From Flavobacteriales bacterium UBA6693 (GTDB lineage Bacteria > Bacteroidota > Bacteroidia > Flavobacteriales > Weeksellaceae), in the NCBI GenBank assembly GCA_002454815.1, contig DKJL01000018.1:1-64000 (forward strand): a stretch of 64,000 bases of DNA, given 5' to 3'. Shown piece after piece: positions 51,240 through 60,169 of the stretch (position 1 is the stretch's first letter; the number at the start of each line of letters is the position of its first letter). Below the pieces are notes generated by a model. That model made no database searches. It saw nothing but the letters and a program-made list of their open reading frames with translations, and was not told where the DNA came from. A program made the position numbers and the translations under genes.

Positions 51240-53870
51240 ATGAAAATTGAAAAAATACAAGTGTTACGCGGCCCCAATATCTGGAGCATCCGACGTCAAA
51301 ATCTTATACAGATGCGTTTGGATCTGGAAGAAGTTGAGAATCTACCCACCAACAAAATCCCCGGTTTTCGGGAAAGATTACAGGCACTGATTCCGTCCTT
51401 ATATACACACCGCTGTTCCGAAGGCGTTGAAGGCGGTTTCTTTCAGCGTGTGGATATGGGCACCTGGATGGGCCACGTCATAGAACACATCGCATTGGAA
51501 ATACAAACCTTAGCAGGTATGGAGACCGGATTTGGCCGCACCCGGGAGACAAAAACGCCCGGCGTGTACAATGTTGTTTTTACCTACTTGGAAGAAAATG
51601 TTGGTATTTACGCAGCGGAGCAGTCCGTAGAAATTGCCAGATATCTTATTGAAGATAAAGAATTCGATATTGATGAATGTATCCGTATGCTCAAGGTGAT
51701 CCGCGAGCGCGAGCGCTTGGGCCCTTCCACAGGGAGTATCGTGGAAGAGGCCGTCGCACGCAAGATTCCCTGGATCCGCCTGGGACGCAATTCCCTGGTG
51801 CAATTGGGTTATGGCATTAATCAACAGCGTTTTCAGGCTACTATTACGGGAAAAACCAGTTCGATCGCTGTAGATATGGCTTGCAATAAGGAGCTTACGA
51901 AGCGTATGCTTAGTGAGGCGGCCATCCCAGTGCCATCCGGGGAATTGGTTACCAGTGAGGATGAACTTCGTTCCGTGATCGATCATATCGGGTTTCCAAT
52001 TGTTATAAAACCACTGGACGGCAACCATGGAAAAGGATCTTCTATCAATGTAAATAATCACCAAAGTGCAATTCTCGGCTTACACCATGCGCAAACCTAC
52101 TCGCAAAAAGTAATCGTCGAACGGTACATCACCGGTTACGATTTCCGCCTTCTGGTGGTAGACCATAAAATGATTGCTGCTGCACGACGGGTTCCCGCTC
52201 ATGTTGTAGGGGACGGAGAACTCACCATCAGCCAGCTTATCGAAAAAGAAAATCAGGATCCGAGACGAGGTTTCGGTCACGAAAACGTTCTTACCGAAAT
52301 ATTAGTGGATAAAGACACCAATGAACTCTTGGAAAAACTGCATTACACGCTCGACACCGTTCCCAAGAACGGCGAAGTCGTGTATCTTAAATCCACGGCC
52401 AATCTCTCGACCGGCGGAACGTCCATCGACGTTACCGATATGGTGCATCCCGAAAATATTACCATGGCAGAACGTGTTTCGCGCATTATCGGTCTGGACG
52501 TTTGTGGCATCGATATTATGGCGGAAAATCTCACTCAACCTTTAAAAGAAAGTGGAGGTGCAATCCTTGAAGTAAATGCAGCGCCCGGTTTCCGTATGCA
52601 CCTGGCGCCGAGTGAAGGCCTACCCAGAAATGTAGCCGCGCCCGTGGTTGATATGCTCTATCCACCGGGTGCACCGAGCAAAATTCCAATCATCGCCGTT
52701 ACCGGAACTAATGGTAAAACCACTACAACACGATTAATTGCCCATATCGTTAAAACCAATGGATATCGGGTAGGATTTACGACTTCAGATGGTATTTATA
52801 TACAAAACGTCATGTTGGCTAAGGGCGATACCACAGGTCCGATTTCCGCTGAATTTGTCCTTAAAGATCCAACTGTTGAATTTGCGGTATTGGAAACCGC
52901 ACGCGGCGGTATTCTCCGTTCGGGGTTGGGATTTAGCAGCTGTGATATTGGAGTTTTGACGAATATCAAAGAAGATCACCTTGGCATGAATGATATTCAC
53001 AGTCTCCGCGATCTGACGAAAGTAAAAAGAGTCGTCTTGGATGCTGTACGAAAAGATGGCTGGAGCGTACTGAATGCCGATGACGAATATTCGATGCGCC
53101 TGCTTAACGATCTTGATTCAAAAATTGCTTTGTTTAGCCTCGACGAAGACAACGAGCACATCCGGAAGTATGCAAAAGAAGGAAAAATTGTCGCCGTCTA
53201 CGAAGATGGTTTTGTTACAATAAAAAAAGGCGACTGGAAAATTCGCATTACCAAGGCGATTTCCATTCCGATCACTATGGAAGGGAAAGCGAGATTCATG
53301 ATTTCCAACGTATTGGCCGCCAGTCTGTCTGCCTACCTTTATGGATTTGAAATTGAAGATATCGCCAACGCCCTGCGTACATTTATCCCAAGTCCAGGTT
53401 TAATGCCTGGTCGCCTGAATATATTTAAATTTAAAAAATTCCAGGTCCTTATCGATTTTGCGCATAATCCTGCTGGTTACGAAGCCATCGAAGATTATCT
53501 GAAAAATGTCGAAGCCACAAAAAAGATCGGTATTATTTCCGGTGTCGGCGACCGTCGGGACGAAGACATCCGGGAATGTGGAAAAATCGCCGGGCGCATG
53601 TTCGATTATATCATCATTCGCAATGAGCGTCATTTGCGCGGCCGTAGCGAAGATGAAATTAATGAACTGCTGATATCCGGAATGCAAAGCGCAGGCAGAA
53701 ACGTCAGCTATGAAATCATCCCTAAAGAAATCGAAGCGCTGAAACACGCTATGAGCATGGCGGAAGAAGGCACCTTTATCACCGCGCTCAGCGACGTCGT
53801 TACCAACGCAATCGAGTTGGTGCAGGACTATCAGAACCGTGAAATATTGGAAGAAGGCACGGTTTCCTGA
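51240..53870 (+). CDS. cphA: Cyanophycin synthetase
   Basis: 876 residues with the three-domain CphA plan. An N-terminal domain (about 1-160) has IEKIQVLRGPNIW at its start. An ATP-grasp module (about 210-470) has VIKPLDGNHGKGSSINV and EVNAAPGFRMHLAPSEG. The Mur-ligase-like module (about 480-876) has the P-loop GTNGKTTTT (K493) and a GLMPGRLNIF region. It polymerises aspartate and arginine into cyanophycin, a nitrogen reserve. Divergent from cyanophycinase and the dipeptidase, making a complete storage and release locus. Confidence 0.94.
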   Translation: MKIEKIQVLRGPNIWSIRRQNLIQMRLDLEEVENLPTNKIPGFRERLQALIPSLYTHRCSEGVEGGFFQRVDMGTWMGHVIEHIALEIQTLAGMETGFGRTRETKTPGVYNVVFTYLEENVGIYAAEQSVEIARYLIEDKEFDIDECIRMLKVIRERERLGPSTGSIVEEAVARKIPWIRLGRNSLVQLGYGINQQRFQATITGKTSSIAVDMACNKELTKRMLSEAAIPVPSGELVTSEDELRSVIDHIGFPIVIKPLDGNHGKGSSINVNNHQSAILGLHHAQTYSQKVIVERYITGYDFRLLVVDHKMIAAARRVPAHVVGDGELTISQLIEKENQDPRRGFGHENVLTEILVDKDTNELLEKLHYTLDTVPKNGEVVYLKSTANLSTGGTSIDVTDMVHPENITMAERVSRIIGLDVCGIDIMAENLTQPLKESGGAILEVNAAPGFRMHLAPSEGLPRNVAAPVVDMLYPPGAPSKIPIIAVTGTNGKTTTTRLIAHIVKTNGYRVGFTTSDGIYIQNVMLAKGDTTGPISAEFVLKDPTVEFAVLETARGGILRSGLGFSSCDIGVLTNIKEDHLGMNDIHSLRDLTKVKRVVLDAVRKDGWSVLNADDEYSMRLLNDLDSKIALFSLDEDNEHIRKYAKEGKIVAVYEDGFVTIKKGDWKIRITKAISIPITMEGKARFMISNVLAASLSAYLYGFEIEDIANALRTFIPSPGLMPGRLNIFKFKKFQVLIDFAHNPAGYEAIEDYLKNVEATKKIGIISGVGDRRDEDIRECGKIAGRMFDYIIIRNERHLRGRSEDEINELLISGMQSAGRNVSYEIIPKEIEALKHAMSMAEEGTFITALSDVVTNAIELVQDYQNREILEEGTVS

Positions 53871-53918
53871 CTGAGATAAACTGTCTGGCATCGGTTCCAG
53901 ACTTTCTGTAAAAATAGA

Positions 53919-53950
53919 AACGGTCGGTAATTTTACCGGCCGTTCCTGTT
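53919..53950 (+). terminator. Terminator after cphA
   Basis: AACGGTCGGTA (53919-53929) pairs with TACCGGCCGTT (53934-53944) (one G-T pair) around ATTT. The T tract is weak (CCTGTTTTG), and it overlaps the start of the dnaX promoter. Confidence 0.68.
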
Positions 53951-53979
53951 TTGAATTCACTTTAAAATTTGTATTTTTG
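53950..53979 (+). promoter_or_regulatory. Promoter of dnaX
   Basis: TTTG (53950-53953), an 18-nt spacer and TATTTTTG (53972-53979) match the consensus fully. With the 5-nt box-to-start distance seen at the SRP gene, transcription begins at 53984, the A of the dnaX ATG, implying a leaderless mRNA. Confidence 0.75.
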
Positions 53980-53983
53980 ACCA

Positions 53984-55066
53984 ATGGAAAATTTCGTTGT
54001 TTCAGCCCGTAAATACCGTCCTCAGGAATTTGATACTGTCGTTGGCCAAAGCCATATTACCGACACGCTGGAGCATGCCATTACCTCAAATCATCTTGCG
54101 CAGGCTTTACTTTTTTGTGGCCCTCGCGGTGTAGGAAAAACGACTTGTGCGCGGATTCTTGCCCGAAAAATCAACGAGCGCGACGGTTCTACTTCCGAAG
54201 ATGGTTTTGCGTACAATATATTTGAGTTGGATGCCGCTTCCAACAATTCCGTGGATAATATTCGGGAGCTTACGGATCAGGTTCGCTTCGGTCCGCAGGT
54301 CGGAAAGTACAAGATCTATATTATTGATGAGGTTCATATGCTTTCCCAACAGGCCTTCAACGCATTTCTTAAAACGCTGGAAGAGCCGCCGGCACACGCC
54401 ATATTTATTTTGGCAACAACGGAAAAACACAAAATAATTCCAACAATTTTGTCCCGCTGTCAGATTTTTGATTTTAAAAGAATTACGATTGAAGACATTC
54501 AGGCACATTTAGTTAAAATTGCCAAAGAAGAAAATATATCTTACGAGGACGATGCACTTTATTTAATTGCCCAAAAAGCCGACGGAGCGCTGCGTGATGC
54601 ATTGTCAATATTCGACCGCCTTTCTACCTTTTCACAGAAAAATATCACACTCGTCAAAGCCGCGGAAGTTCTGAATGTGTTGGATTACGAACAGTATCTG
54701 AACATTGCAGATTTGGCGTTGGAAAATAAAATCGCCGAAACGCTTTTGGCGTTGGACGAAATTATTCGCCGCGGATTCAATCCGCACAATTTTATTGCGG
54801 GACTTGGAAGTCATTTCCGCGATTTAATGATGGCACAAAATCAACAGACTGCTTCGCTGATCGAGGTAGGAGAGAAGACAAAAATGCGCTTTATTGAACA
54901 AAGCCGCAATTGGACGCCGCAGCAGCTTGTTGATGCGGTGGAAATTTGCAATCACGCTGACATCAATTTTAAATCTTCAAAAAACCCGCGGCTCACCGTG
55001 GAAATCGCCCTGATGCAGCTGTGTTCTCTCACGTCGGGCTTATCCGCCAAAAAAAAAAGTTCCTGA
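53984..55066 (+). CDS. dnaX: DNA polymerase III subunit gamma (short form of dnaX)
   Basis: 360 residues ending right after an A10 run. The clamp-loader AAA+ domain has Walker A GPRGVGKTTCARIL, Walker B IIDEVHM and the sensor/Arg-finger word SRCQIFDF; the third domain follows to about 350. It lacks the zinc-binding Cys cluster of many bacterial DnaX (INERDGSTSEDGFAYNIFELDAASNNS has none), which I believe is usual in flavobacteria. The product is the gamma-like clamp-loader ATPase; full tau needs a frameshift into the next frame (see 55049-55058). Predicted to be leaderless. Confidence 0.85.
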   Translation: MENFVVSARKYRPQEFDTVVGQSHITDTLEHAITSNHLAQALLFCGPRGVGKTTCARILARKINERDGSTSEDGFAYNIFELDAASNNSVDNIRELTDQVRFGPQVGKYKIYIIDEVHMLSQQAFNAFLKTLEEPPAHAIFILATTEKHKIIPTILSRCQIFDFKRITIEDIQAHLVKIAKEENISYEDDALYLIAQKADGALRDALSIFDRLSTFSQKNITLVKAAEVLNVLDYEQYLNIADLALENKIAETLLALDEIIRRGFNPHNFIAGLGSHFRDLMMAQNQQTASLIEVGEKTKMRFIEQSRNWTPQQLVDAVEICNHADINFKSSKNPRLTVEIALMQLCSLTSGLSAKKKSS

Positions 55067-55668
55067 TTTTGCCTCCGTTCAGGGAGGAAATTGACGAAGC
55101 AAAGAAAACAGAACCCGAAAAAACGGCCACTTCATCGGCGCCCAACAGCGCCGGAATTGTCGCCGAACCTGTGCGAAAAGTTTTGAAAAGCAGCGCCCCG
55201 GTTGGTTCCGCTCGTAAGACGTCCGCATTCAGCATTAATGCCGCGCTTCAAACTGTAGAGGCAAAAACGGAAGAAGAAAAACCTGCTAAGAAAGAAGACG
55301 TTCCGGCTCAGCACTTTACGGAAACCGATTTACAGAACGAATGGCAGTCATTTCTGCAAAGTTTACAGGCTCGCGATGCCATTATTTTTAATGCCGTCGG
55401 CTCTTTTAAGCTTTTAAAAAAAGACGAAAAAACCGTCCAGGTCACCTATCCATCTGAGTCAGCGCGTGCGGAATTCGAGAAAGTACGGACCGAATTTTTC
55501 AATCATTTTATGCACAAGGTGAATAACTACAGTATCGTGGTTGAGTTTACAGTAGATGTGACGATGAAAAAAGAAATCATGACCAAGCGAAAGATTTTTG
55601 ATAAATTTGCTGAAATCAACCCTGTTTTGCGCGATCTCGATGAAGCATTCAAGCTTGATTTTAATTAA
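55021..55668 (+). CDS. dnaX: DnaX C-terminal tau extension reached by a -1 frameshift
   Basis: This frame is one base earlier than that of the gamma form and stays open to 55668. It is meaningful only after the A10 tract: from codon AAG at 55057 it would add about 203 residues for a tau of about 561. The extension is a basic/acidic linker rich in Pro, Glu and Lys (EEIDEAKKTEPEKTA), then a compact domain (about the last 110 residues) with ETDLQNEWQSFLQSLQARDA and NPVLRDLDEAFKLDFN, as expected for the tau region that binds the polymerase alpha subunit. It has no plausible start of its own, so it is not a separate gene. Confidence 0.75.
   Translation: MFSHVGLIRQKKKFLILPPFREEIDEAKKTEPEKTATSSAPNSAGIVAEPVRKVLKSSAPVGSARKTSAFSINAALQTVEAKTEEEKPAKKEDVPAQHFTETDLQNEWQSFLQSLQARDAIIFNAVGSFKLLKKDEKTVQVTYPSESARAEFEKVRTEFFNHFMHKVNNYSIVVEFTVDVTMKKEIMTKRKIFDKFAEINPVLRDLDEAFKLDFN
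55049..55058 (+). other. A10 slippery tract in dnaX
   Basis: Ten A residues read in the gamma frame as AAA AAA AAA then AGT TCC TGA, with the stop only 6 nt after the tract. A -1 shift (or one extra A in the mRNA) enters the tau frame. A weak hairpin, CCTCC (55072-55076) with GGAGG (55083-55087), lies 13 nt further on. Resembles dnaX in Thermus (transcriptional slippage) and E. coli (programmed -1 shift). A homopolymer sequencing error cannot be excluded. Confidence 0.6.
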
Positions 55669-55688
55669 ATAAAACCGTACTGATTAGC

Positions 55689-56756
55689 ATGAAATTACAG
55701 GATTTAGAAAACAGCTGGATACATCAGTTTGCCAAACCATTTATTATTGCGGGACCTTGCAGCGCAGAAAGCGAAGCGCAGATGCTGGAAACTGCGCGCG
55801 GCATCCGCGAAAGTAATGCCAACGTTCCTGTTTTTCGGGCGGGCATTTGGAAGCCACGAACCAAACCGAACGGTTTCGAAGGTGTTGGTGTGATCGGTTT
55901 AGGATGGCTGAAAAAAATAAAGGAAGAATACGGTTTTCTAACGGCTACCGAAGTTGCCAATGCGCATCACGTGGCGGCTGCGCTCGAGGCTAATGTTGAT
56001 ATTTTGTGGATTGGTGCGCGCTCAACAGTAAATCCGTTCACGGTACAGGAAATCGCTGAAGCCCTGAAAGGAACCGACAAAGTTGTTTTGGTGAAAAATC
56101 CGGTGAATCCGGACCTGGCTTTGTGGATTGGCGCTTTGGAGCGTTTAGCAGGGCAGGGTGTCACCAATCTTGGCGTTATTCACCGAGGTTTCTCGACCTA
56201 TCAGAAAACGAAATACCGTAATGTACCGAACTGGCAGATTGCGCTGGATTTTAAAAATCAGCTGCCGAATATTCCTGTAATTGTCGATCCGTCACATATC
56301 TGCGGAAACCGAACAGGTCTGGCCGGAGTGACGCAAGAAGCATTGAACGTGGGCTACGACGGCGCAATGATCGAAACGCATTGCACCCCCGACGAAGCCT
56401 GGAGTGACGCGGCGCAGCAAATAACCCCTCAGGTTCTTGCTGAATTAATTGCGAATCTTGAGCTGCGCACTTCTGATATTTCGGCATTCGATGACGAAAT
56501 GGGTCGACACAGAACCTTGATTTCTGATTTGGATTTTCAACTGATCGAATTGCTGAGTCAAAGGATGAAAATTTCAGAAAGAATTGGCGGACTTAAAAAA
56601 GAAAACAGCATTGCTATTTTTCAGCCCCAGCGCTGGAAAGTAATTACCGAATATGCCCAACAAAAAGCAGATGAATCGGGGATGTCCGTAGAATTTATCG
56701 AAAAAGTTTTTAAGGCGATTCACGAAGAATCAATTGAGGTTCAAAACAGTATTTAA
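55689..56756 (+). CDS. Bifunctional DAHP synthase/chorismate mutase
   Basis: 355 residues. The N-terminal DAHP synthase-like domain (1 to about 255) has FIIAGPCSAESEAQM, WKPRTKPNGFEG, PVIVDPSHICGNR and HCTPDEAWSDAAQQ, consistent with the KDOPS-like type. The C-terminal chorismate mutase AroQ type (about 265-355) has LISDLDFQLIELLSQRMKISERIG and IFQPQRW. It joins PEP and erythrose-4-P to start the shikimate pathway and rearranges chorismate to prephenate; the fusion allows feedback control by prephenate. Follows dnaX by 20 bp and precedes rsgA. Confidence 0.93.
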   Translation: MKLQDLENSWIHQFAKPFIIAGPCSAESEAQMLETARGIRESNANVPVFRAGIWKPRTKPNGFEGVGVIGLGWLKKIKEEYGFLTATEVANAHHVAAALEANVDILWIGARSTVNPFTVQEIAEALKGTDKVVLVKNPVNPDLALWIGALERLAGQGVTNLGVIHRGFSTYQKTKYRNVPNWQIALDFKNQLPNIPVIVDPSHICGNRTGLAGVTQEALNVGYDGAMIETHCTPDEAWSDAAQQITPQVLAELIANLELRTSDISAFDDEMGRHRTLISDLDFQLIELLSQRMKISERIGGLKKENSIAIFQPQRWKVITEYAQQKADESGMSVEFIEKVFKAIHEESIEVQNSI

Positions 56757-56768
56757 AAAATAGAGAAG

Positions 56769-57695
56769 TTGGAAGGGCTGATTATTAAATCTACGGGGAG
56801 CTGGTATCAGGTTTTGGACAAAGAAAACCAGCGCGTGTATGAAGCACGGATTCGCGGGAAATTTAAATTGATCAAAACCCGACTTACAAATCCACTGGCA
56901 GTGGGCGACGTTGTGCAATTTCAATTAGAGCAGGACGATATTGCCTGGATTACGAAAATAGAAACCCGGCGAAATTATCTCATTAGAAAGTCGGTGAATC
57001 TCAGCAAAGAAGCACACATCATCGCATCCAACATCGACGTGGCGTGTTTTGTTTTTACGCTGAAACATCCGGAAACCTCGCTTGGATTTCTGGACCGATT
57101 TCTGGTGTGTTGCGAAGCTTACAATATCCGCCCTTTTATTTTGCTTAATAAAATAGATGTCCTTTTTGCTGAAGAAAGAGAACTTACCGACTATATCGCG
57201 GAACTCTATCAATCGATCGGTTACGACACGCTGGAAATTTCTTCTTATTCCAAATTAAATCTGGATCAACTTCAGGAAGAACTCACTGATCGTGTGGCGG
57301 TATTTTTCGGCCATTCAGGCAGCGGGAAATCTACTTTGGTAAATGCTTTACAGCCATCATTAAATTTAAAAACGTCGGAAATTTCGGAAACGCATCTGAA
57401 AGGAAAACATACGACTACTTTTGCCCAGATGCACTTTTGGGATTTTGGGGGCAGTGTCATCGATACACCCGGTGTGCGTGAATTTGCGATGATCGATGTG
57501 GAAAAAGAAGAAATTCAACATTATTTTCCGGAAATTTTCAGGACGGGACGCAACTGCCGTTTTCATAACTGCGTTCACATTAACGAGCCGTCCTGCGCCG
57601 TCATAGCAGCGGTGGAGCAGAATGAAATTGCCGAAAGCCGGTATGCTACGTACCTGAAACTCATGGATGAAGCTGAGGAGATGAATGCGCAATAG
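56769..57695 (+). CDS. rsgA: Ribosome small subunit-dependent GTPase A
   Basis: 308 residues, starting with TTG at 56769; no ATG is available upstream before a break in the family homology. An OB-fold (about 1-70) precedes a circularly permuted GTPase: G4 ILLNKID, then G1 GHSGSGKSTLVNAL, then G3 DTPGVREFAM. A C-terminal zinc knuckle (CRFHNCVHINEPSC) binds the ribosome. RsgA checks late 30S maturation. It lies 12 bp after the DAHP synthase gene. A 7-bp stem-loop follows (57699-57716), without a clear T tract. Confidence 0.93.
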   Translation: MEGLIIKSTGSWYQVLDKENQRVYEARIRGKFKLIKTRLTNPLAVGDVVQFQLEQDDIAWITKIETRRNYLIRKSVNLSKEAHIIASNIDVACFVFTLKHPETSLGFLDRFLVCCEAYNIRPFILLNKIDVLFAEERELTDYIAELYQSIGYDTLEISSYSKLNLDQLQEELTDRVAVFFGHSGSGKSTLVNALQPSLNLKTSEISETHLKGKHTTTFAQMHFWDFGGSVIDTPGVREFAMIDVEKEEIQHYFPEIFRTGRNCRFHNCVHINEPSCAVIAAVEQNEIAESRYATYLKLMDEAEEMNAQ

Positions 57696-57698
57696 AAA

Positions 57699-57716
57699 AC
57701 CCAGCCGAAGCTGGGT
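57699..57716 (+). other. Stem-loop after rsgA
   Basis: ACCCAGC (57699-57705) pairs with GCTGGGT (57710-57716) around CGAA. The plus strand continues with AAAAAC, so it is not a standard terminator in that direction; on the minus strand only a short T run follows. Confidence 0.5.
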
Positions 57717-57869
57717 AAAAACTAATAACCATGAAAACTCAAATTAAACATGAGAATCATAAAAAAATTTACAATTATCGTGCCAATTGACTTGGCTGTT
57801 CTCGTCTGAGAATTTCGGTACAAATATATAAAAGTTTTTGTATTTTCGCACCACAAAAATATAAAGTTT

Positions 57870-58289
57870 ATGTCAGGTAAAATTACATTCACCATGATTA
57901 AACCCGATGCAGTAGCAGACGGGCATATCGGTGCAATATTAGGCAAAATTGCAGAAGCAGGATTTGCAATTCGGGCCATGAAACTCACCCAACTTACAAA
58001 AGCGGACGCGCAGAAATTTTACGAAGTGCATGCAGAACGACCGTTCTACGGAGAATTGGTTGATTTCATGAGTTCCGGGCCAATTGTAGCAGCGATATTG
58101 GAAAAGGAAAATGCTGTTGAAGATTTCCGAAAACTGATCGGCGCTACAAATCCGGCGGAAGCAGAGGAGGGCACCATCCGGAAAATGTTTGCACGAAGCA
58201 TCGGCGAGAACGCCGTACACGGTTCTGATTCTGATGAAAACGCGAAGATCGAAGGCGACTTTCACTTTGCCGGACGCGAAGTTTTCTAA
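57870..58289 (+). CDS. ndk: Nucleoside-diphosphate kinase
   Basis: 139 residues. It transfers the gamma-phosphate between NTPs and NDPs through a phospho-His: H117 in ENAVHGSDSDENA. The opening FTMIKPDAVADGHIG and SSGPIVAAIL are typical, and the length is normal. Cytoplasmic. The ATG follows a spacer of 174 bp after rsgA and ends in a terminator shared with the convergent rpe. Confidence 0.95.
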   Translation: MSGKITFTMIKPDAVADGHIGAILGKIAEAGFAIRAMKLTQLTKADAQKFYEVHAERPFYGELVDFMSSGPIVAAILEKENAVEDFRKLIGATNPAEAEEGTIRKMFARSIGENAVHGSDSDENAKIEGDFHFAGREVF

Positions 58290-58317
58290 GCCAACGAAAT
58301 ATTCGTTTTTAAATAAG

Positions 58318-58353
58318 AAAACCCTTTCGGACTTTGTTTTGGAAGGGTTTTTC
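58318..58353. terminator. Terminator between ndk and rpe
   Basis: AAAACCCTT (58318-58326) pairs with AAGGGTTTT (58343-58351) with a 16-nt loop and T residues after; the A-rich left side can serve the minus strand. Confidence 0.83.
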
Positions 58354-58359
58354 TTTGTT

Positions 58360-59010
58360 TTAAATTTTTAGAAGTTCTATCGTTCGTTCCGGGTCTTCGG
58401 AGGAAAAAACGGCATTTCCCGCCACGAGAACGTCAGCGCCGGCATCAAACAGCTTGGCAGCATTGTCGATATTTACACCGCCATCCACCTGGATTAACGC
58501 CGTAGAATTATTGGAAAGAATTAAATCTTTGGTTTCTGCGATCTTTTTGTAGGTGTTTGCGATAAACTTCTGCCCACCAAAACCAGGATTCACACTCATG
58601 AGCAGAACAAGATCAACTTCAGAAATGATATCTTCCAGCAATAGTACCGGCGTTGCGGGATTAAGAACAATTCCCGCCTTGGCACCACCATCCTGTATTT
58701 GTGCAATGGTACGGTGCAAGTGTGTGCAGGTTTCGTAGTGAACCGAAATTAAATCGGCACCGAGCCGGATAAACTCGTCGATGTATTTTTCCGGCTCCAC
58801 AATCATCAGATGAACGTCAATAAATTTTGTGCCGTGTTCCTGAACTGTTTTCATCACGGGAAAACCGAAGGAAATATTCGGCACAAAGCGGCCGTCCATC
58901 ACGTCGACATGCAGCCAATCTGCCTGCGAGCGATTCAGCATTTCGATGTCGCGCTGAAGATTTCCAAAATCTGCCGAAAGCAGTGACGGCGCTATGAGTT
59001 TTGTTTTCAT
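58360..59010 (-). CDS. rpe: Ribulose-phosphate 3-epimerase
   Basis: 216 residues, TIM barrel. It interconverts ribulose-5-P and xylulose-5-P in the pentose phosphate pathway. Metal and phosphate sites are visible: IAPSLLSADFGNL, the HVDVMDGRFVPNISFG block with the metal Asp/His, MSVNPGFGGQKFI and QVDGGVNIDNAAKL. Full length for the family. Divergent from nothing close; the M42 peptidase gene is next upstream on the same strand. Confidence 0.94.
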   Translation of the reverse strand: MKTKLIAPSLLSADFGNLQRDIEMLNRSQADWLHVDVMDGRFVPNISFGFPVMKTVQEHGTKFIDVHLMIVEPEKYIDEFIRLGADLISVHYETCTHLHRTIAQIQDGGAKAGIVLNPATPVLLLEDIISEVDLVLLMSVNPGFGGQKFIANTYKKIAETKDLILSNNSTALIQVDGGVNIDNAAKLFDAGADVLVAGNAVFSSEDPERTIELLKI

Positions 59011-59048
59011 AAATTGAAAAAATAGATTGAAATTTTTCTAAGCCGGGT

Positions 59049-60125
59049 TTAATGATATTTTAAATTCATGGTCGGTTCAATGCGCAGTAACGTTTCGTAG
59101 ATCAGATCAATCACGTGTGCTACATCGTCTTTCGCTACCATTTCTACCGTTGTGTGCATATATCGCAGTGGCAGAGAAATCAGTGCAGATGGTACGCCGC
59201 CATTGCTGTGCGCAAAAGCGTCGGTGTCAGTACCGGTGGCTCTGCTGGACGCTGCCCGCTGAAACGGAACATCTTTCTCACGCGCAGTGGCGACAATAAG
59301 ATCGCGCAGATTGTGATGAACACTCGGCGCATAATAAATCACCGGACCGTCGCCACATTTCTGGTCGCCTTCTTTTTTCTTTTCGATCATCGGCGTTGTG
59401 GTGTCATGGGTAACATCAGTCACAATCGCGATATTGGGTTTGATGGTATCCGCAATCATATCTGCCCCATAAAGTCCAACTTCTTCCTGCACGGAGTTCG
59501 TAATGTACAAACCAAACGGTAGAGTTTTTTTATTTTCGTGCAGCAGTCGCGCAACTTCAGCAATCATAAAACCTCCGATGCGATTGTCCAGTGCACGCGA
59601 AACAAAATATTTGTCGTTTAACTGAAAGAACTCGTCGGGATAAGTAATCATAGTGCCGACATAAATACCAAGTTCTTCCACTTCTTTTTTGCTGGAAGCT
59701 CCGCAATCGATGAAAATGTTTTCCAGTTTGGGGACAGGCTCATCGCTGTTGAGTCCACGGGTATGAATTGCGGGCCAGCCGAAAACTCCTTTTACAATAC
59801 CTTTCTCGCCATGCAGATTGACGACTTTTGAGGGCGCGATCATTTGATCGGACCCGCCGTTTCGGATGACATAAATTAGGCCTTCGTCGGTAATATAGTT
59901 GACATACCATGAAATCTCATCGGCGTGCGCTTCAATGACGACACGAAATTCAGCGTCTGGATTGATGATGCCATAGCACGTACCATAATGATCAACTTCA
60001 ATTTTATCAACGTAAGGCCGCAGGTAATCCATCCATATTTTCTGCCCGTTGTGTTCGTAACCTGTGGGCGAAGCGACGTTCAGATAGTTGGCTAAAAAGT
60101 CTAACGATTCGTTTTTAAATTTCAT
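59049..60125 (-). CDS. M42-family aminopeptidase
   Basis: 358 residues. Dinuclear-metal peptidase of the FrvX/PepA-like group. Metal ligands can be placed at the His in IEAHADEISW, the Asp in ALDNRIGG, the catalytic and bridging Glu pair in VQEEVGLYGA, the Asp in TDVTHDTT and the His in RYMHTTVEM. A small inserted domain near residues 60-160 is typical. It trims N-terminal residues of peptides, forming cytosolic tetrahedral dodecamers in relatives. Divergent from the DUF4294 gene at 60184, an arrangement I recall as frequent in flavobacteria. Confidence 0.88.
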   Translation of the reverse strand: MKFKNESLDFLANYLNVASPTGYEHNGQKIWMDYLRPYVDKIEVDHYGTCYGIINPDAEFRVVIEAHADEISWYVNYITDEGLIYVIRNGGSDQMIAPSKVVNLHGEKGIVKGVFGWPAIHTRGLNSDEPVPKLENIFIDCGASSKKEVEELGIYVGTMITYPDEFFQLNDKYFVSRALDNRIGGFMIAEVARLLHENKKTLPFGLYITNSVQEEVGLYGADMIADTIKPNIAIVTDVTHDTTTPMIEKKKEGDQKCGDGPVIYYAPSVHHNLRDLIVATAREKDVPFQRAASSRATGTDTDAFAHSNGGVPSALISLPLRYMHTTVEMVAKDDVAHVIDLIYETLLRIEPTMNLKYH

Positions 60126-60169
60126 AGTAAAGAGGAATGATTTTTGTTAGGGTAACCTTCATATTTTAT

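Noticed and set aside
51510..52064. A 184-codon minus-strand frame inside cphA
   Set aside because: Antisense to conserved cphA coding sequence and without homologous motifs.
57731..57790. 19-codon ATG frame between rsgA and ndk, considered as a leader peptide
   Set aside because: Too short, composed of common AT-rich codons, with no attenuator-like structure after it.
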